64,000 nucleotides of DNA from Neoroseomonas terrae (GTDB lineage Bacteria; Pseudomonadota; Alphaproteobacteria; Acetobacterales; Acetobacteraceae). Numbering within the stretch: position 1 is the stretch's first letter; each line of letters begins with the position of its first letter. The notes beneath the pieces are model-generated. The model was not told the origin of the DNA. It did not search any database and was given only the letters and a program-made list of their open reading frames with translations. The stretch covers positions 184,016 to 248,015 of the forward strand of contig NZ_JAAEDI010000005.1 in assembly GCF_018129025.1 (NCBI RefSeq), in the 5' to 3' direction. Below, in pieces: positions 1 to 7,509 of the stretch. Both the position numbers and the translations under genes were made by a program.

Positions 1-300
1 GCCATGGGGCTGACGCCTTTCCTCAACAACGCGGCGACGGCGCTGATCCTGGCCCCGGTTGCGGCCGGCGTGGCGACGCGGCTCGGGTTCAACGCAGACC
101 CGTTCCTGATGGCGGTTGCGGTGGGTTGCGCCTGCGACTTCCTCACGCCCGTGGGGCACCAGTGCAACACGCTGGTGCTGGGTCCAGGCGGGTATCGCTT
201 CGGCGATTACTGGAAGCTCGGCCTGCCACTGTCGATCATCGTGCTGGTTGTGGCGACGCTGGTGATCCCGCTGGTCTGGCCGCTCCGGCCGGGCGGGTGA
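1..300 (+). CDS. SLC13-type permease, C-terminal part (5' end outside window)
   Basis: The last 99 residues of an integral membrane transporter. Visible are the motif FLNNAAT, a predicted re-entrant/TM stretch, the motif TPVGHQCNTLVLGPGGY, and a final TM helix (about residues 75-95) ending in a short basic tail. This combination is typical of SLC13/DASS or CitMHS-like permeases, which move dicarboxylates, sulfate or similar anions with a cation across the inner membrane. The reading frame is open at base 1, so the true start is upstream; the ATG at base 4 is internal. It is probably the chromosomal gene bordering the prophage remnant. The substrate cannot be judged from this part. Confidence 0.85.
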   Translation, partial: AMGLTPFLNNAATALILAPVAAGVATRLGFNADPFLMAVAVGCACDFLTPVGHQCNTLVLGPGGYRFGDYWKLGLPLSIIVLVVATLVIPLVWPLRPGG

Positions 301-390
301 TCCTGTCATCGAGCCCGAACAGGTTGGCGCGCGGGCTTGAAGCGACGGCCCCGCGCGTAACCAAAGAGGCAGCCGAAAGGCCGACCGTTG

Positions 391-657
391 TCAGAGGTCG
401 GTCAGACCGCCGAGCACGCTGCCGACGGTATCCAGCGAGACCTTCGCCACCGTCACCGTCGCCTCCGCCGCCATGCTCGCGGCGCTGATCGCGGCCTAGC
501 CGGCGCTGGACGCCACGATTTCCACCGCGGTGATACCCAGGTCCACCACGGCGCCAACGCCGTCGATCGCCTCGGCGATGCCGGAGCCCTGCTGTGGCTG
601 CTGGCGCTCCACCTCGCGGCGGGCTTCTTCCTCGGCGTTAGGGGGCATCGGGATCAT
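391..657 (-). pseudogene. Small phage-type protein interrupted by an internal amber codon
   Basis: An ATG at 657 is preceded by a good ribosome site (GGAGGA, 7 nt upstream). It opens a frame of 88 codons ending with TGA at 391-393, but codon 54 (bases 498-496) is TAG. The N-terminal half is charged and Gln-rich (MIPMPPNAEEEARREVE). The second half (AAISAASMAAEATVTVAKVS) is Ala/Val-rich and has the same coding character as the first. The simplest reading is one gene of 88 residues broken by a point mutation; readthrough or a 53-residue product are alternatives. I do not recognise the family. It is the last gene of the minus-strand phage-type operon. Confidence 0.45.
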
Positions 658-743
658 GTGGCTATCCTCCGTCCGTCGTGGCGCAACCGGCGATGAAGCC
701 CTTCACCCCACCAGCGCACCGCCGACCGTCAGCCCGCTCATCT

Positions 744-995
744 TCAGCGTCGGCTGTTCCAGACAACGGTGAAGGATTGCCGGAACGGCCGCAGCAGATG
801 CAGCAGGGGCCCGCTTTCCGCCCCGCCGCTGTAGCTCAGGACGACATGGCGATGCTCGGCCAGGTGAAGTGCCGCGGCCGTGACGATGGCGTTTTCGTGG
901 AACGCCAGATCGTCGTCGCTTCGGAATTCGCGCGCAGCCGAGATATGCGGTTGGCGCGCGCCGCGCGGGACGCCCGATGCAATATGATCACTCAT
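744..995 (-). pseudogene. Truncated PAPS-reductase-like phage protein
   Basis: The frame begins MSDHIASGVPRG (ATG 995, with GGAGA 9 nt upstream). It contains HVVLSYSGGAESG, the SGG-type PP-loop of phosphoadenosine-phosphosulfate reductase/ATP pyrophosphatase proteins common in phages, then LLRPFRQSFTVVW. Family members run well over 200 residues and continue with an NTG-type segment; here the product stops after 83 residues with NSRR. In another frame the bases just past the break encode LKMSGLTVGGALVG and a stop, which looks like the 3' end of a different gene. An internal deletion near 765 therefore joined two partial genes. No function is expected. Confidence 0.5.
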
Positions 996-1069
996 CGTCA
1001 TGTTCTCCGAAAGCGGCGCAGCCCGCTCGCCCGAACGGGTCCCGGGCACCGCGCGGCAAGGCTGTGAGT

Positions 1070-1333
1070 TCAGGGCAGCGGCTCATTCACTGCCGCCATG
1101 ATCGCGACTTCGTCGTAGGCGCCCTTGGCAATCAGCGCCGATCGCATTGCCTCGGCCAGCCCTTCGAGGGCGTCGTCTGGTAGCGCAGAAAGGACAGAGT
1201 CGCCTTGGGGGCCGTCGATAAGCGCCTCGACGCGCAAGCGGTCGGCGTCAGACCATTCAGCGAACGGACCCACCGGGATCTGGGGGCCGGCATGGCGCTC
1301 CAGCTTGATTACTCTCGCATCAAGCCTCGTCAT
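1070..1333 (-). CDS. Hypothetical phage-type protein, 87 aa
   Basis: A small acidic, mostly helical protein starting MTRLDARVIKLERHAGP. The opening resembles the short coiled segment found in many small alphaproteobacterial phage proteins. It starts inside the preceding gene (14-nt overlap), so it is likely co-translated within the minus-strand operon. No catalytic motif, signal peptide or membrane segment is visible, and I do not recognise the family. Confidence 0.6.
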   Translation of the reverse strand: MTRLDARVIKLERHAGPQIPVGPFAEWSDADRLRVEALIDGPQGDSVLSALPDDALEGLAEAMRSALIAKGAYDEVAIMAAVNEPLP

Positions 1334-1532
1334 CGGAATGCCTCTCTACGCCGGTGACGATAAGCAGCATGTTCGCACCGGGCGGCGCTTCGGGCGTCCC
1401 GAACTTCTTCAGCATCGCCCGCTCGATGGTCGCGTCGTCACCTGCGGCGGCGCAGACGATCTGCAACGGCGCGTCCTTGTCCTGCGTCTTGGCCTCAAGC
1501 GACTCCACGCGGCGCGATAGCTGATTGATCAT
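1320..1532 (-). CDS. Hypothetical phage-type protein with N-terminal coiled coil, 70 aa
   Basis: Begins MINQLSRRVESLEAKTQ, a short heptad-like segment, followed by a compact domain ending LLIVTGVERHSDDEA. Its ATG overlaps the stop of the upstream DUF5681 gene (ATGA), and it overlaps the next gene by 14 nt, so translation of the three is probably coupled. Similar small proteins sit beside terminase/DUF5681 genes in alphaproteobacterial prophages, but the function is unknown. I considered and rejected a toxin-antitoxin pairing with the downstream gene. Confidence 0.6.
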   Translation of the reverse strand: MINQLSRRVESLEAKTQDKDAPLQIVCAAAGDDATIERAMLKKFGTPEAPPGANMLLIVTGVERHSDDEA

Positions 1533-1978
1533 CGCGGGTTCCTTTCTTCCAGAGCAGTGATGCGGGCTTCGAGCTCCGCGGTTTCGATCGCGCGACGCTG
1601 CGTTTCCAGGATCGCCGCCACCGCTTGGCCTTCCTCGGGGGAGAGGTCGCCGGCAGCGACGGCCAGCGTCACCGAGGACAGTGCTGCGGCGACGCTGGCG
1701 GCGTCCGTCGTAGAGGGCATATCCAACGCGACGGGACGACCCTTCCGTTCCGGCCAGAGACGGCGCAGCAGGATCTCGGCGGCTCGCATGTCCCCGCCCT
1801 TCGCCTCCTCGACGACCTTTCGCATGACGTCGGCGGCGCCTTCACTGCCGATGGCGTCCAGGGCCTTCAGGGCCTCGTGGCGGGCGCCCAGCGGTCGGCC
1901 GGCGGGGTTCCCCGAGGTGCCCCGTGGCCACGGTCGGCCCCGCTGCTTGGGGCCTGTAGTTTCAGCGTCATCGCTCAT
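1529..1978 (-). CDS. DUF5681 domain protein
   Basis: A protein of 149 residues. Residues about 10-30 carry the hallmark RGRPWPRGTSGNPAGRP, a basic Gly/Pro motif that defines DUF5681 proteins. These lie next to phage packaging genes and are suspected DNA-binding accessory factors of the small terminase type. The rest is helical and ends in a coiled segment (TAELEARITALEERNPR). The start at ATG 1978 overlaps the upstream stop by ATGA, which settles it against the longer upstream frame. It is part of the minus-strand phage operon; no large terminase gene remains nearby. Confidence 0.75.
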   Translation of the reverse strand: MSDDAETTGPKQRGRPWPRGTSGNPAGRPLGARHEALKALDAIGSEGAADVMRKVVEEAKGGDMRAAEILLRRLWPERKGRPVALDMPSTTDAASVAAALSSVTLAVAAGDLSPEEGQAVAAILETQRRAIETAELEARITALEERNPR

Positions 1979-2589
1979 GTCGTGATGATCTCCACGTCGT
2001 CGGTTTCGAGATGGTCGGGCGGGTGGCAGGTCGAGCAGCGCAGCGCCGTCGCCGGCTCGTCCTTTAGGTGCCACCAGCGGTGGCTAGCGCAGGTCGGGCA
2101 GGCGCCTGGCTGTCGGCGCGCCTCGTCAAAGGCGCCCCGGCGCTCTGCACCGAACGGGAGCGACGACCAGACGTGACGGTGCGCATGGAAGCCGCGCGAC
2201 AGTCCGTCGCGAAGTTCGTCGGGCCGATCCGGCCGATAGGCGGAAGGCGCGGCGGCTCCGTAGTGCGCCACCATCGCCGCGCGTTCACCTGCGTCATGGT
2301 CCATCGGGGCAGGCTCGGTGGGCGGAGGCGGTGGCGCAGGCGCCGCCGTCCCGAGGACCCGCGCAGCGCCGTCCGCCTTCTCCGCGTCAGTGAGGCCCCA
2401 TGCGTCGCGCGGCGGAGGCGGCGCTGCATTGGCTGTCAGCAACCGCAGCACGTCGTCGCGTTGGGCACGGAGAGCCGCAAGCAGATCGGGCGCGGGCGGG
2501 CGCGCAGCCCGAACCCGCACCTGCTCCCCTTCGACCCACAGACGCACGCCCTCCGCCTGCGCGCGGGCAATGATCGCGGCGGCGCTCAC
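1975..2589 (-). CDS. TubC N-terminal-like domain protein with C-terminal zinc-binding cysteines
   Basis: A protein of 204 residues. The N-terminal about 50 residues (MSAAAIIARAQAEGVRLWVE ... LLAALRAQRDDVLRLL) match the TubC_N docking-type fold frequently found at the start of alphaproteobacterial phage and plasmid replication proteins. The middle is Pro/Ala-rich and low in complexity. The C-terminal part has two CxxC pairs (CPTC and CSTC), a likely zinc knuckle. Its ATG overlaps the stop of the resolvase/DUF3631 gene (ATGA) and its stop overlaps the DUF5681 start. A role in phage DNA replication is inferred from position and domain type only. Confidence 0.65.
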   Translation of the reverse strand: MSAAAIIARAQAEGVRLWVEGEQVRVRAARPPAPDLLAALRAQRDDVLRLLTANAAPPPPRDAWGLTDAEKADGAARVLGTAAPAPPPPPTEPAPMDHDAGERAAMVAHYGAAAPSAYRPDRPDELRDGLSRGFHAHRHVWSSLPFGAERRGAFDEARRQPGACPTCASHRWWHLKDEPATALRCSTCHPPDHLETDDVEIITT

Positions 2590-3956
2590 AGCGTCGCCTC
2601 GAAGGCTTCGGACCCTTCGTTCCCGCCAAAGGGGGGATACTGATCCGCTACACCGCTACAACCCAGGTCTTCTGCCGGTTTGAACCCATTTTCGGAACCG
2701 CTACAGGGGGTATCGTGTAGCGGCTCGGAATTCGCCGCAAACCCAGGCCTTTCCTCACTTGTAGCGGTGTAGCGGCTCGAATGGGGGGGATTAGGCGAAG
2801 AAGACGTGTCCGAGGGCAGGTAGCGGTTCCACGCCTCCTCGAAAGCGTCGCGGTGGTAGCCCTTCGGCACCTTGCCGTCCGGCTGCCGCAGGTTCGCAGG
2901 TCGCACGCCGAACGGTGCCAGGGCGCGGGCAAGCTGTGTGGGCGTCATCGGCTTCCCATGCTTCCATTCGGGCCAGGGACGCTCCTCCATCTGCCCCAGG
3001 TGCTCGCAGATGCCCGCGCTGGTCAGGCGCGTGGCGCTGCTGCCGAGGAACAGCTGCCGCAGATCGGCCAGCAGCAGTGCGCCCGCTTCCATGGTGCCCT
3101 CGGCGGCGTTGCGGATGCCGAACACCTCCAATAGCGCCGCACGGGCCCGTGCCGGCCACTCGCCGCCGGCAGAGTCCGCGATGGCAAGCAGCGGCACCGA
3201 GATATCGCCTTCCCGGTCGCCCATCGCGTCTGGGATCTCGGGTGTCAGCGGCAAGGTTGCGCCGTGGTCCTGCGCCCATCGCGCGAGGCACCGCGCGGCA
3301 ATGTGCAGTGAGTCCCGCGCCCCGAGGGCCCGCAGCTTCACCACCGTCTCGGCCGCTGCCTTGCGCTGCAAGGTGATCGGCACGCACCGATCCGCCAGCG
3401 TGTCCGGCAGCTTGCCGATGCCGGCCAGAGCAACCGGGCAGAAGGTAGCGAAGCGCACGGGGCGATGCTCGCCGTCGAGCTCGACCACGCGGATCACCTC
3501 CGCGGCGTTGTCGTCGCCGGGTGCGAAGCCGTTGGCGCGGCACCAAGCGACGGCCTCGGACTTCGCCGTGCCGGCCGGGAAGTCGCTGCGCCCGAGTACC
3601 TCGCGCCGCGTGCGCCATACCGGCTCCTCGCGCACCGGAATGCCCTCCTGATGTGCGATCAGCTGCAAGTGGGCCGCCAGCCCGCAGGCGAGGCGCGTGG
3701 TGCTGGAGCCGCCGCTGCCGAGCGGCGCTTCGATCGCAATCTCGGCCGGGTGGTGCTGGCGGATCAGCGCATGGATCCAGCGGATCAGGTCGGAGTAGAC
3801 CACGCCGTGGGCCCGGCCCTGTAACTCGACGGTGCCATATTCCGGGTGCGCGCCGGGCACACCGGCGCACCAGCCGAACTTGCGGGCCAGGTCGAGGGCG
3901 AGGACCGGCCGTGGTCGCGAGCGATCCGGCCAGTCGAAGAGAGGGGCGGCGCTCAT
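2586..3956 (-). CDS. RuvC-like resolvase fused in frame to a DUF3631 domain
   Basis: A protein of 456 residues. Residues about 15-155 form an RNase H-fold resolvase: D22 in VLALDLA, E76 in IAIEAP and D148/D149 in GDDNAA fit the acidic metal ligands. From about residue 155 it becomes VVELDGEHRPVRFATFCPVA then IGKLPDTLADRCVPI, the start of the DUF3631 domain normally at the C-terminus of phage/plasmid primase-helicase proteins, running to about 330. The tail is Ser/Pro-rich. The helicase/primase part usually upstream of DUF3631 is absent, so a deletion probably joined two neighbouring genes in frame. The start at ATG 3956 overlaps the upstream stop (ATGA). Whether the chimera is active is unknown. 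Confidence 0.65.
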   Translation of the reverse strand: MSAAPLFDWPDRSRPRPVLALDLARKFGWCAGVPGAHPEYGTVELQGRAHGVVYSDLIRWIHALIRQHHPAEIAIEAPLGSGGSSTTRLACGLAAHLQLIAHQEGIPVREEPVWRTRREVLGRSDFPAGTAKSEAVAWCRANGFAPGDDNAAEVIRVVELDGEHRPVRFATFCPVALAGIGKLPDTLADRCVPITLQRKAAAETVVKLRALGARDSLHIAARCLARWAQDHGATLPLTPEIPDAMGDREGDISVPLLAIADSAGGEWPARARAALLEVFGIRNAAEGTMEAGALLLADLRQLFLGSSATRLTSAGICEHLGQMEERPWPEWKHGKPMTPTQLARALAPFGVRPANLRQPDGKVPKGYHRDAFEEAWNRYLPSDTSSSPNPPHSSRYTATSEERPGFAANSEPLHDTPCSGSENGFKPAEDLGCSGVADQYPPFGGNEGSEAFEATL

Positions 3957-4357
3957 GCCTGGGCCACCTCGCTCGCGAACGGGTTGGCGTAGGGCGGCCA
4001 CGCAGAGGCGATCGGGATGCCGCCGTGCTCGGTCATCAACCAGGATGCAACGGTAGCGATGGAATTCATCGCCGCGTGGATCGTGCGCTCGCGTTGGGCT
4101 TCGGACAGTTCGTAGTGCAGGAGGCCATCCAAGCCGGATGCCGCGGCGCTCAATGCCAGCGCGGCATCGCCACCGGAGCGCACGGGCAAGAACGCGGCAG
4201 CATTAAAGATGATCGTCTGCCGGGCGAGGTGAGCGTGCGTCACCTCGTCGTCGCTGTGCTTCGGCTCAAGCGAGCCGAGTGCCGTAGCAATTGCGGACAA
4301 TGTGGGCGGTGGTGCGGGCGCGCGACCGCTGAATGTGGTACAGACGTGCTCAGCCAT
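3953..4357 (-). CDS. Hypothetical phage-type protein, 134 aa
   Basis: First gene of the minus-strand phage operon, facing the divergent XRE regulator. A mainly helical soluble protein (ATALGSLEPKHSDDEVTHAH, then an Ala-rich middle, then MNSIATVASWLMTEHGG). No motif I recognise. Its 3' end overlaps the resolvase start by ATGA. A degenerate copy of this 3' end is found at about 8877-9030. Transcription probably starts in the 107-nt gap to the regulator. Confidence 0.6.
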   Translation of the reverse strand: MAEHVCTTFSGRAPAPPPTLSAIATALGSLEPKHSDDEVTHAHLARQTIIFNAAAFLPVRSGGDAALALSAAASGLDGLLHYELSEAQRERTIHAAMNSIATVASWLMTEHGGIPIASAWPPYANPFASEVAQA

Positions 4358-4388
4358 GATCGCGAACTCCCATTCGCGGTTGCGGTGA

Positions 4389-4440
4389 GGCCGAGCAGGG
4401 AGATTCCACCTTCCTCGCTCGGCCGTTCCTTGAGGAACGG
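4389..4440. promoter_or_regulatory. Nested dyads between phage operon and XRE regulator (putative operator)
   Basis: The 107-nt gap between two divergent genes holds two inverted repeats. One is CCGTTCCTTGAGGAACGG at 4423-4440 (perfect 8-nt arms, 2-nt spacer). The other has arms GGCCGAGC (4389-4396) and GCTCGGCC (4417-4424), sharing bases with the first. Such dyads are the usual binding sites of phage-type XRE repressors; assignment to the adjacent regulator is inference from position. Confidence 0.5.
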
Positions 4441-4464
4441 CATGAAACGTGCCATTCTATCTAA

Positions 4465-4749
4465 ATGGATGCAAGCGAAAACGGCATGCCAGATGCCATT
4501 TCGGCAGGGCAAGTCCGAGCGGCCAGGGCGCTCCTGGGCTTAACACGGGAACAGTTGGCCGACGCCAGTGCAGTTCCACTGAGGACGTTGGCCAGATTTG
4601 AGCTCGACGACGGGAGCCCGCAGCAACGGACACTTACAGCCATCCGCACTGCCCTCGAAGCCGCGGGCGTAGAGTTCATCCCAGAGAACGGGGGCGGGGC
4701 AGGGGTGAGGTTGCGGAAGCCGGCTGCCGAGCTGTCTCCATCGGACTAG
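4465..4749 (+). CDS. XRE-family helix-turn-helix regulator
   Basis: A protein of 94 residues with one HTH_3/XRE domain at about residues 12-70: VRAARALLGLTREQLADAS, then VPLRTLARFELDDGSP, then RTLTAIRTALEAAGVEF. This architecture is typical of phage repressors and of small regulators of mobile elements in Rhizobiales and Rhodospirillales. It is divergent from the phage operon and probably represses it, and itself, through the dyads in the gap. No obvious Shine-Dalgarno site precedes the ATG, so a leaderless transcript is possible. Confidence 0.85.
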   Translation: MDASENGMPDAISAGQVRAARALLGLTREQLADASAVPLRTLARFELDDGSPQQRTLTAIRTALEAAGVEFIPENGGGAGVRLRKPAAELSPSD

Positions 4750-4828
4750 GAGCCAAGGCGCAGCTATCCACTTCCTCCAACCGGATCCGTTGATAAACAT
4801 AGCGAGACCGTCGGCTCGGAGGACCACA

Positions 4829-5530
4829 GTGAATCGTCTTGACGCGGCTCGTATGGGCGTCGCTTTCAGTATGCAAATCTTGAGGCACGAAGTGCGGGAC
4901 GACCGGTTCATCCGAATCATCGAGGATTTCGCGCGCCTTGTCGTGTCATCCGAGGACGCCTGCGCGCGCGCCATGGAGTCCGGCCGCGACGACTTCGCCG
5001 ACGCGGTCATCTCTACGGAAACGGATTACCTGGAAGACCTGATAGGTGCGATTTTTCTGATGCTGCAGACGAAGATCCGTCGAGTAGGCGTGGCGGCATG
5101 CGAGACATCGGAGGCACTGACGGCCGGACATGGTGCGGCTAAGAGGTGGCCCGATGCGAGAGCGGTCCGCGCGGAAAGTGGTAACTACAAGAATACCGGC
5201 CACCCCCTAATTGAGTTGGTGTGGGCTGTCGGGAACTACTTTAAGCACCAAGACGAATGGGCGCACGATGTATGGACGCCGCAAGGTAACTCTAGGGATG
5301 TGAAAACACGGAAGATGGTGGAAGCCGTGGGCATTGTGGAATCCTCGACCGGTAATATGCGGACCGCACTAGCGTTCTTGGGCGTCGACCCACACTCGTG
5401 CGGCAAGCTGGCGCAGGACGTCCAGAATTGGGCCGACGAGATTTTACGCAGCGCCGAAGCAGTACAGTTCAAGGCATCACGCCAGGCGCAGGAGAGTGCC
5501 GGCTCAACGGCGGGCGGCAGTACGGTCTGA
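4829..5530 (+). CDS. Hypothetical cargo protein, helical, 233 aa
   Basis: I chose the GTG at 4829 because GGAGG lies about 6 nt upstream; a longer frame from the TTG at 4790 has no such site. The protein is largely helical and soluble. A conserved-looking core reads GHPLIELVWAVGNYFKHQDE and W residues follow. The N-F-K-H-x-D-E segment resembles the polar patch of HEPN-like or DUF-type helical proteins, but I cannot assign a family. It follows the XRE regulator on the same strand (79-nt gap). Base composition is a little lower in GC than the core genes, consistent with acquired cargo. Confidence 0.6.
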   Translation: MNRLDAARMGVAFSMQILRHEVRDDRFIRIIEDFARLVVSSEDACARAMESGRDDFADAVISTETDYLEDLIGAIFLMLQTKIRRVGVAACETSEALTAGHGAAKRWPDARAVRAESGNYKNTGHPLIELVWAVGNYFKHQDEWAHDVWTPQGNSRDVKTRKMVEAVGIVESSTGNMRTALAFLGVDPHSCGKLAQDVQNWADEILRSAEAVQFKASRQAQESAGSTAGGSTV

Positions 5531-5541
5531 GGTTTGGAAGC

Positions 5542-6168
5542 TCAGACGATGCCCGTAACGACCATGGTTCCAGAAAACAAGGTCTCAGGCTCACCGCCAG
5601 GAGCCCCAGACCCACCGCTCCAGTAAGCCCGCGCTTTGCGTTCCGTCTCGCCGAGAGATTCACTCTCGCCAAGAAGGAGCATCGCGTCCGTCTCCAGCGC
5701 TAACCCTGTCGCTGACACCTCTACAATCCGTGTCGGCGTCAGCTGGTCAAAAGCGAGCCGACGCTTCCAGATCTCGAGCGATGTGGCGTCCGTGAGCCAC
5801 ATGCCCCGCTGCCGTGATGGGCGATCAGGGAACTCCGCGGCCCGAACGGACTCCCACAGGAGTTCCCGGGCGAGCATCATGAAATGGCGGGCCGTCAGGC
5901 GCGCCTCTCCAGCGAACGCCCGCCAGTCCCCTGGCGTAAACGCACCGCTCGCGACGTTATCAATGTACCGGATTGCCGGCACAGGTAGAACCTTACCGTC
6001 TGCTTGTCGTACCGGGAACGACCGTGCCGGACCGCGATAAAATCCGAAGAAAGGGTTCTCGGACAAGCCCGCTTCGACTTGTTGCCCCACTTCTAAGAGG
6101 TATTGTGGAGAATGAGGCAGCACTCTATTGATGTGGAAGAAAGTTTGGTTTTTCACTAGGCGCAGCAT
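5542..6168 (-). CDS. DUF2441 family protein
   Basis: A protein of 208 residues. It begins with TFFHINRVLPHSP and has a central ARELLWESVRAAEFPDRPS followed by RQRGMWLTD. This pattern of an aromatic N-terminal strand and an E-x-x-R-x-x-x-F-P-x-x-PSR-x-x-x-xWL block is that of DUF2441 proteins. Those are scattered on mobile elements and resemble ADP-ribosyltransferase-like folds in some analyses; the biochemical role is unproven. GGAGGG precedes the ATG by about 9 nt. It is convergent with the upstream cargo gene (12 nt between stops) and divergent from the next (37 nt), so the three form an accessory cassette. Confidence 0.65.
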   Translation of the reverse strand: MLRLVKNQTFFHINRVLPHSPQYLLEVGQQVEAGLSENPFFGFYRGPARSFPVRQADGKVLPVPAIRYIDNVASGAFTPGDWRAFAGEARLTARHFMMLARELLWESVRAAEFPDRPSRQRGMWLTDATSLEIWKRRLAFDQLTPTRIVEVSATGLALETDAMLLLGESESLGETERKARAYWSGGSGAPGGEPETLFSGTMVVTGIV

Positions 6169-6205
6169 TCAACATAACCCTCCGAAATTGAGCACGATAC
6201 AGAGC

Positions 6206-6901
6206 ATGCGACCAGGAGCGCCATTCACAACTGATTCGCTCGATGAGCTCTATAGTGCAATCTCGGCACCTGATGGGGTCGCAGTATCGGTTCTCCAAGA
6301 CTGGCTGTCTCGTTTTACAAGCATGTCCATCTCTGCCCCGGACCTGCAAGCGTATCGGGAAGGACGAGCGCCATGGAAGAAGCTCAAGGATGAAATTGTC
6401 CCGGTCGAGCATTTCCTTTCCGAGCGCTATCAGGTCGATGCGCGCATCCGATTTCCCCTTAACGATGAGCCTCCAGACGCGTGGTTGACGCTTGCCGGCG
6501 CCGCCTCGGTGGGAATTGAAGTTACAAGTGCGCATGCTCGTGCGCAGGTTGAAGTGGGCAAGAGTCTCGCCGCTGGCGCTGCCGTTCCGGGGTTCATCCC
6601 TCTTCCGGATGAAGCGCCAGCCGTCGTGTTTGCTCGCGCGAGGAAGCGAGGCCGGATTCTGAACAGTCGCGCATCCGTTGATGAGATAATAGATCGTGCG
6701 ATTTCATCTCGGTTCCAGCGCAAGAACCAAAGCAAGTTTGCGGGGTACATCTTGCTCGTTACTGCTCCGCTCCGGTCGTCGCCGCATCGAAGTCCGGACA
6801 GCATAAGAGCCGCATTATCACACGAAGCTCAGCTGTTGCCCTTCGCTGAAGTATACGTGCTCGACACTGCGCGACGCGGCATGTTGATCCAGTTGAAGTA
6901 G
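6206..6901 (+). CDS. Hypothetical cargo protein with possible nuclease-like core, 231 aa
   Basis: The ATG at 6206 is preferred because the longer frame from 6128 would run into the start of the divergent DUF2441 gene. Residues about 70-110 read FPLNDEPPDAWLTLAGAASV then GIEVTSAHARAQ. This D-x(n)-E-x-T arrangement, followed by basic helices (RFQRKNQSKFAGYILLV), could be a PD-(D/E)xK-type nuclease fold, but it is only a weak resemblance. The end (AEVYVLDTARRGMLIQLK) looks like an intact C-terminal strand pair. No signal peptide or TM segment. Its location next to DUF2441 and an integrase suggests mobile-element cargo, perhaps defensive. Confidence 0.5.
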   Translation: MRPGAPFTTDSLDELYSAISAPDGVAVSVLQDWLSRFTSMSISAPDLQAYREGRAPWKKLKDEIVPVEHFLSERYQVDARIRFPLNDEPPDAWLTLAGAASVGIEVTSAHARAQVEVGKSLAAGAAVPGFIPLPDEAPAVVFARARKRGRILNSRASVDEIIDRAISSRFQRKNQSKFAGYILLVTAPLRSSPHRSPDSIRAALSHEAQLLPFAEVYVLDTARRGMLIQLK

Positions 6902-7509
6902 TAGCCTACCGGCCAGCTATTTGCCCTTAGCTCCGCCGCGAGACGCTGCCACACCGCTTCGCCGGCAAGCACACCGTCCGGGCATTGTGGACCGGGGGCA
7001 GTCGCCTATGACGAAGGATCGGGGAAAGGCGCTGCTGAGAACATCGGTTGTGATGCTGGCGGTGGCGCTGGGCCCCGCCCGAGCCTGCGGCGGAGTCCGA
7101 TGCCGTCTTCCTGACCGTCGCGCTGTCAACTCGACCGGGCGGCCACTGCTCGGCTATGCGGGCTGTTGTAGGCGCCGCTGCTAAGGCGGCGCGCCCGCTC
7201 GGCGAAGGCAGCGCCGCCCACCGTCGCAGGGGAGCTAGGCTGGAGGCTGTAGGGTCACCGTTGCGCGTCGGGACTTCCGGCAGAAAGCAGAGATCGAGGA
7301 GATGTTTTCCGAATCGCCAGGGTTCCGGGCCGAGTTCGCATTCCGCCTCAAGAAGAACTGATCGGCTCTCAATCGCGCAAAGATGGATGCAGGGCGGCTT
7401 GGAGGAGGGTGAACAAGAAGCGACCGATCCAACCGCGAGTGGGCCTGATTAGGGGATTGGGTGGCGCCCCACCGAATCTCGGCAACCGCAACGGATGCGG
7501 TGTTCGACG
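6902..7509. other. Gene-poor stretch with decayed coding fragments
   Basis: No convincing complete gene. Two fragments look formerly coding on the plus strand. The frame from ATG 7008 begins MTKDRGKALLRTSVVMLAV, like a signal peptide, but degenerates after about 30 residues. A frame ending at 7361 reads EIEEMFSESPGFRAEF then AFRLKKN, without a start codon. Both may be ends of genes lost by deletion between the cargo genes and the integrase. Confidence 0.35.

Noticed and set aside
1070..1532. Two small overlapping genes considered as a toxin-antitoxin pair
   Set aside because: They lie within a continuous phage operon and neither shows toxin or antitoxin motifs.
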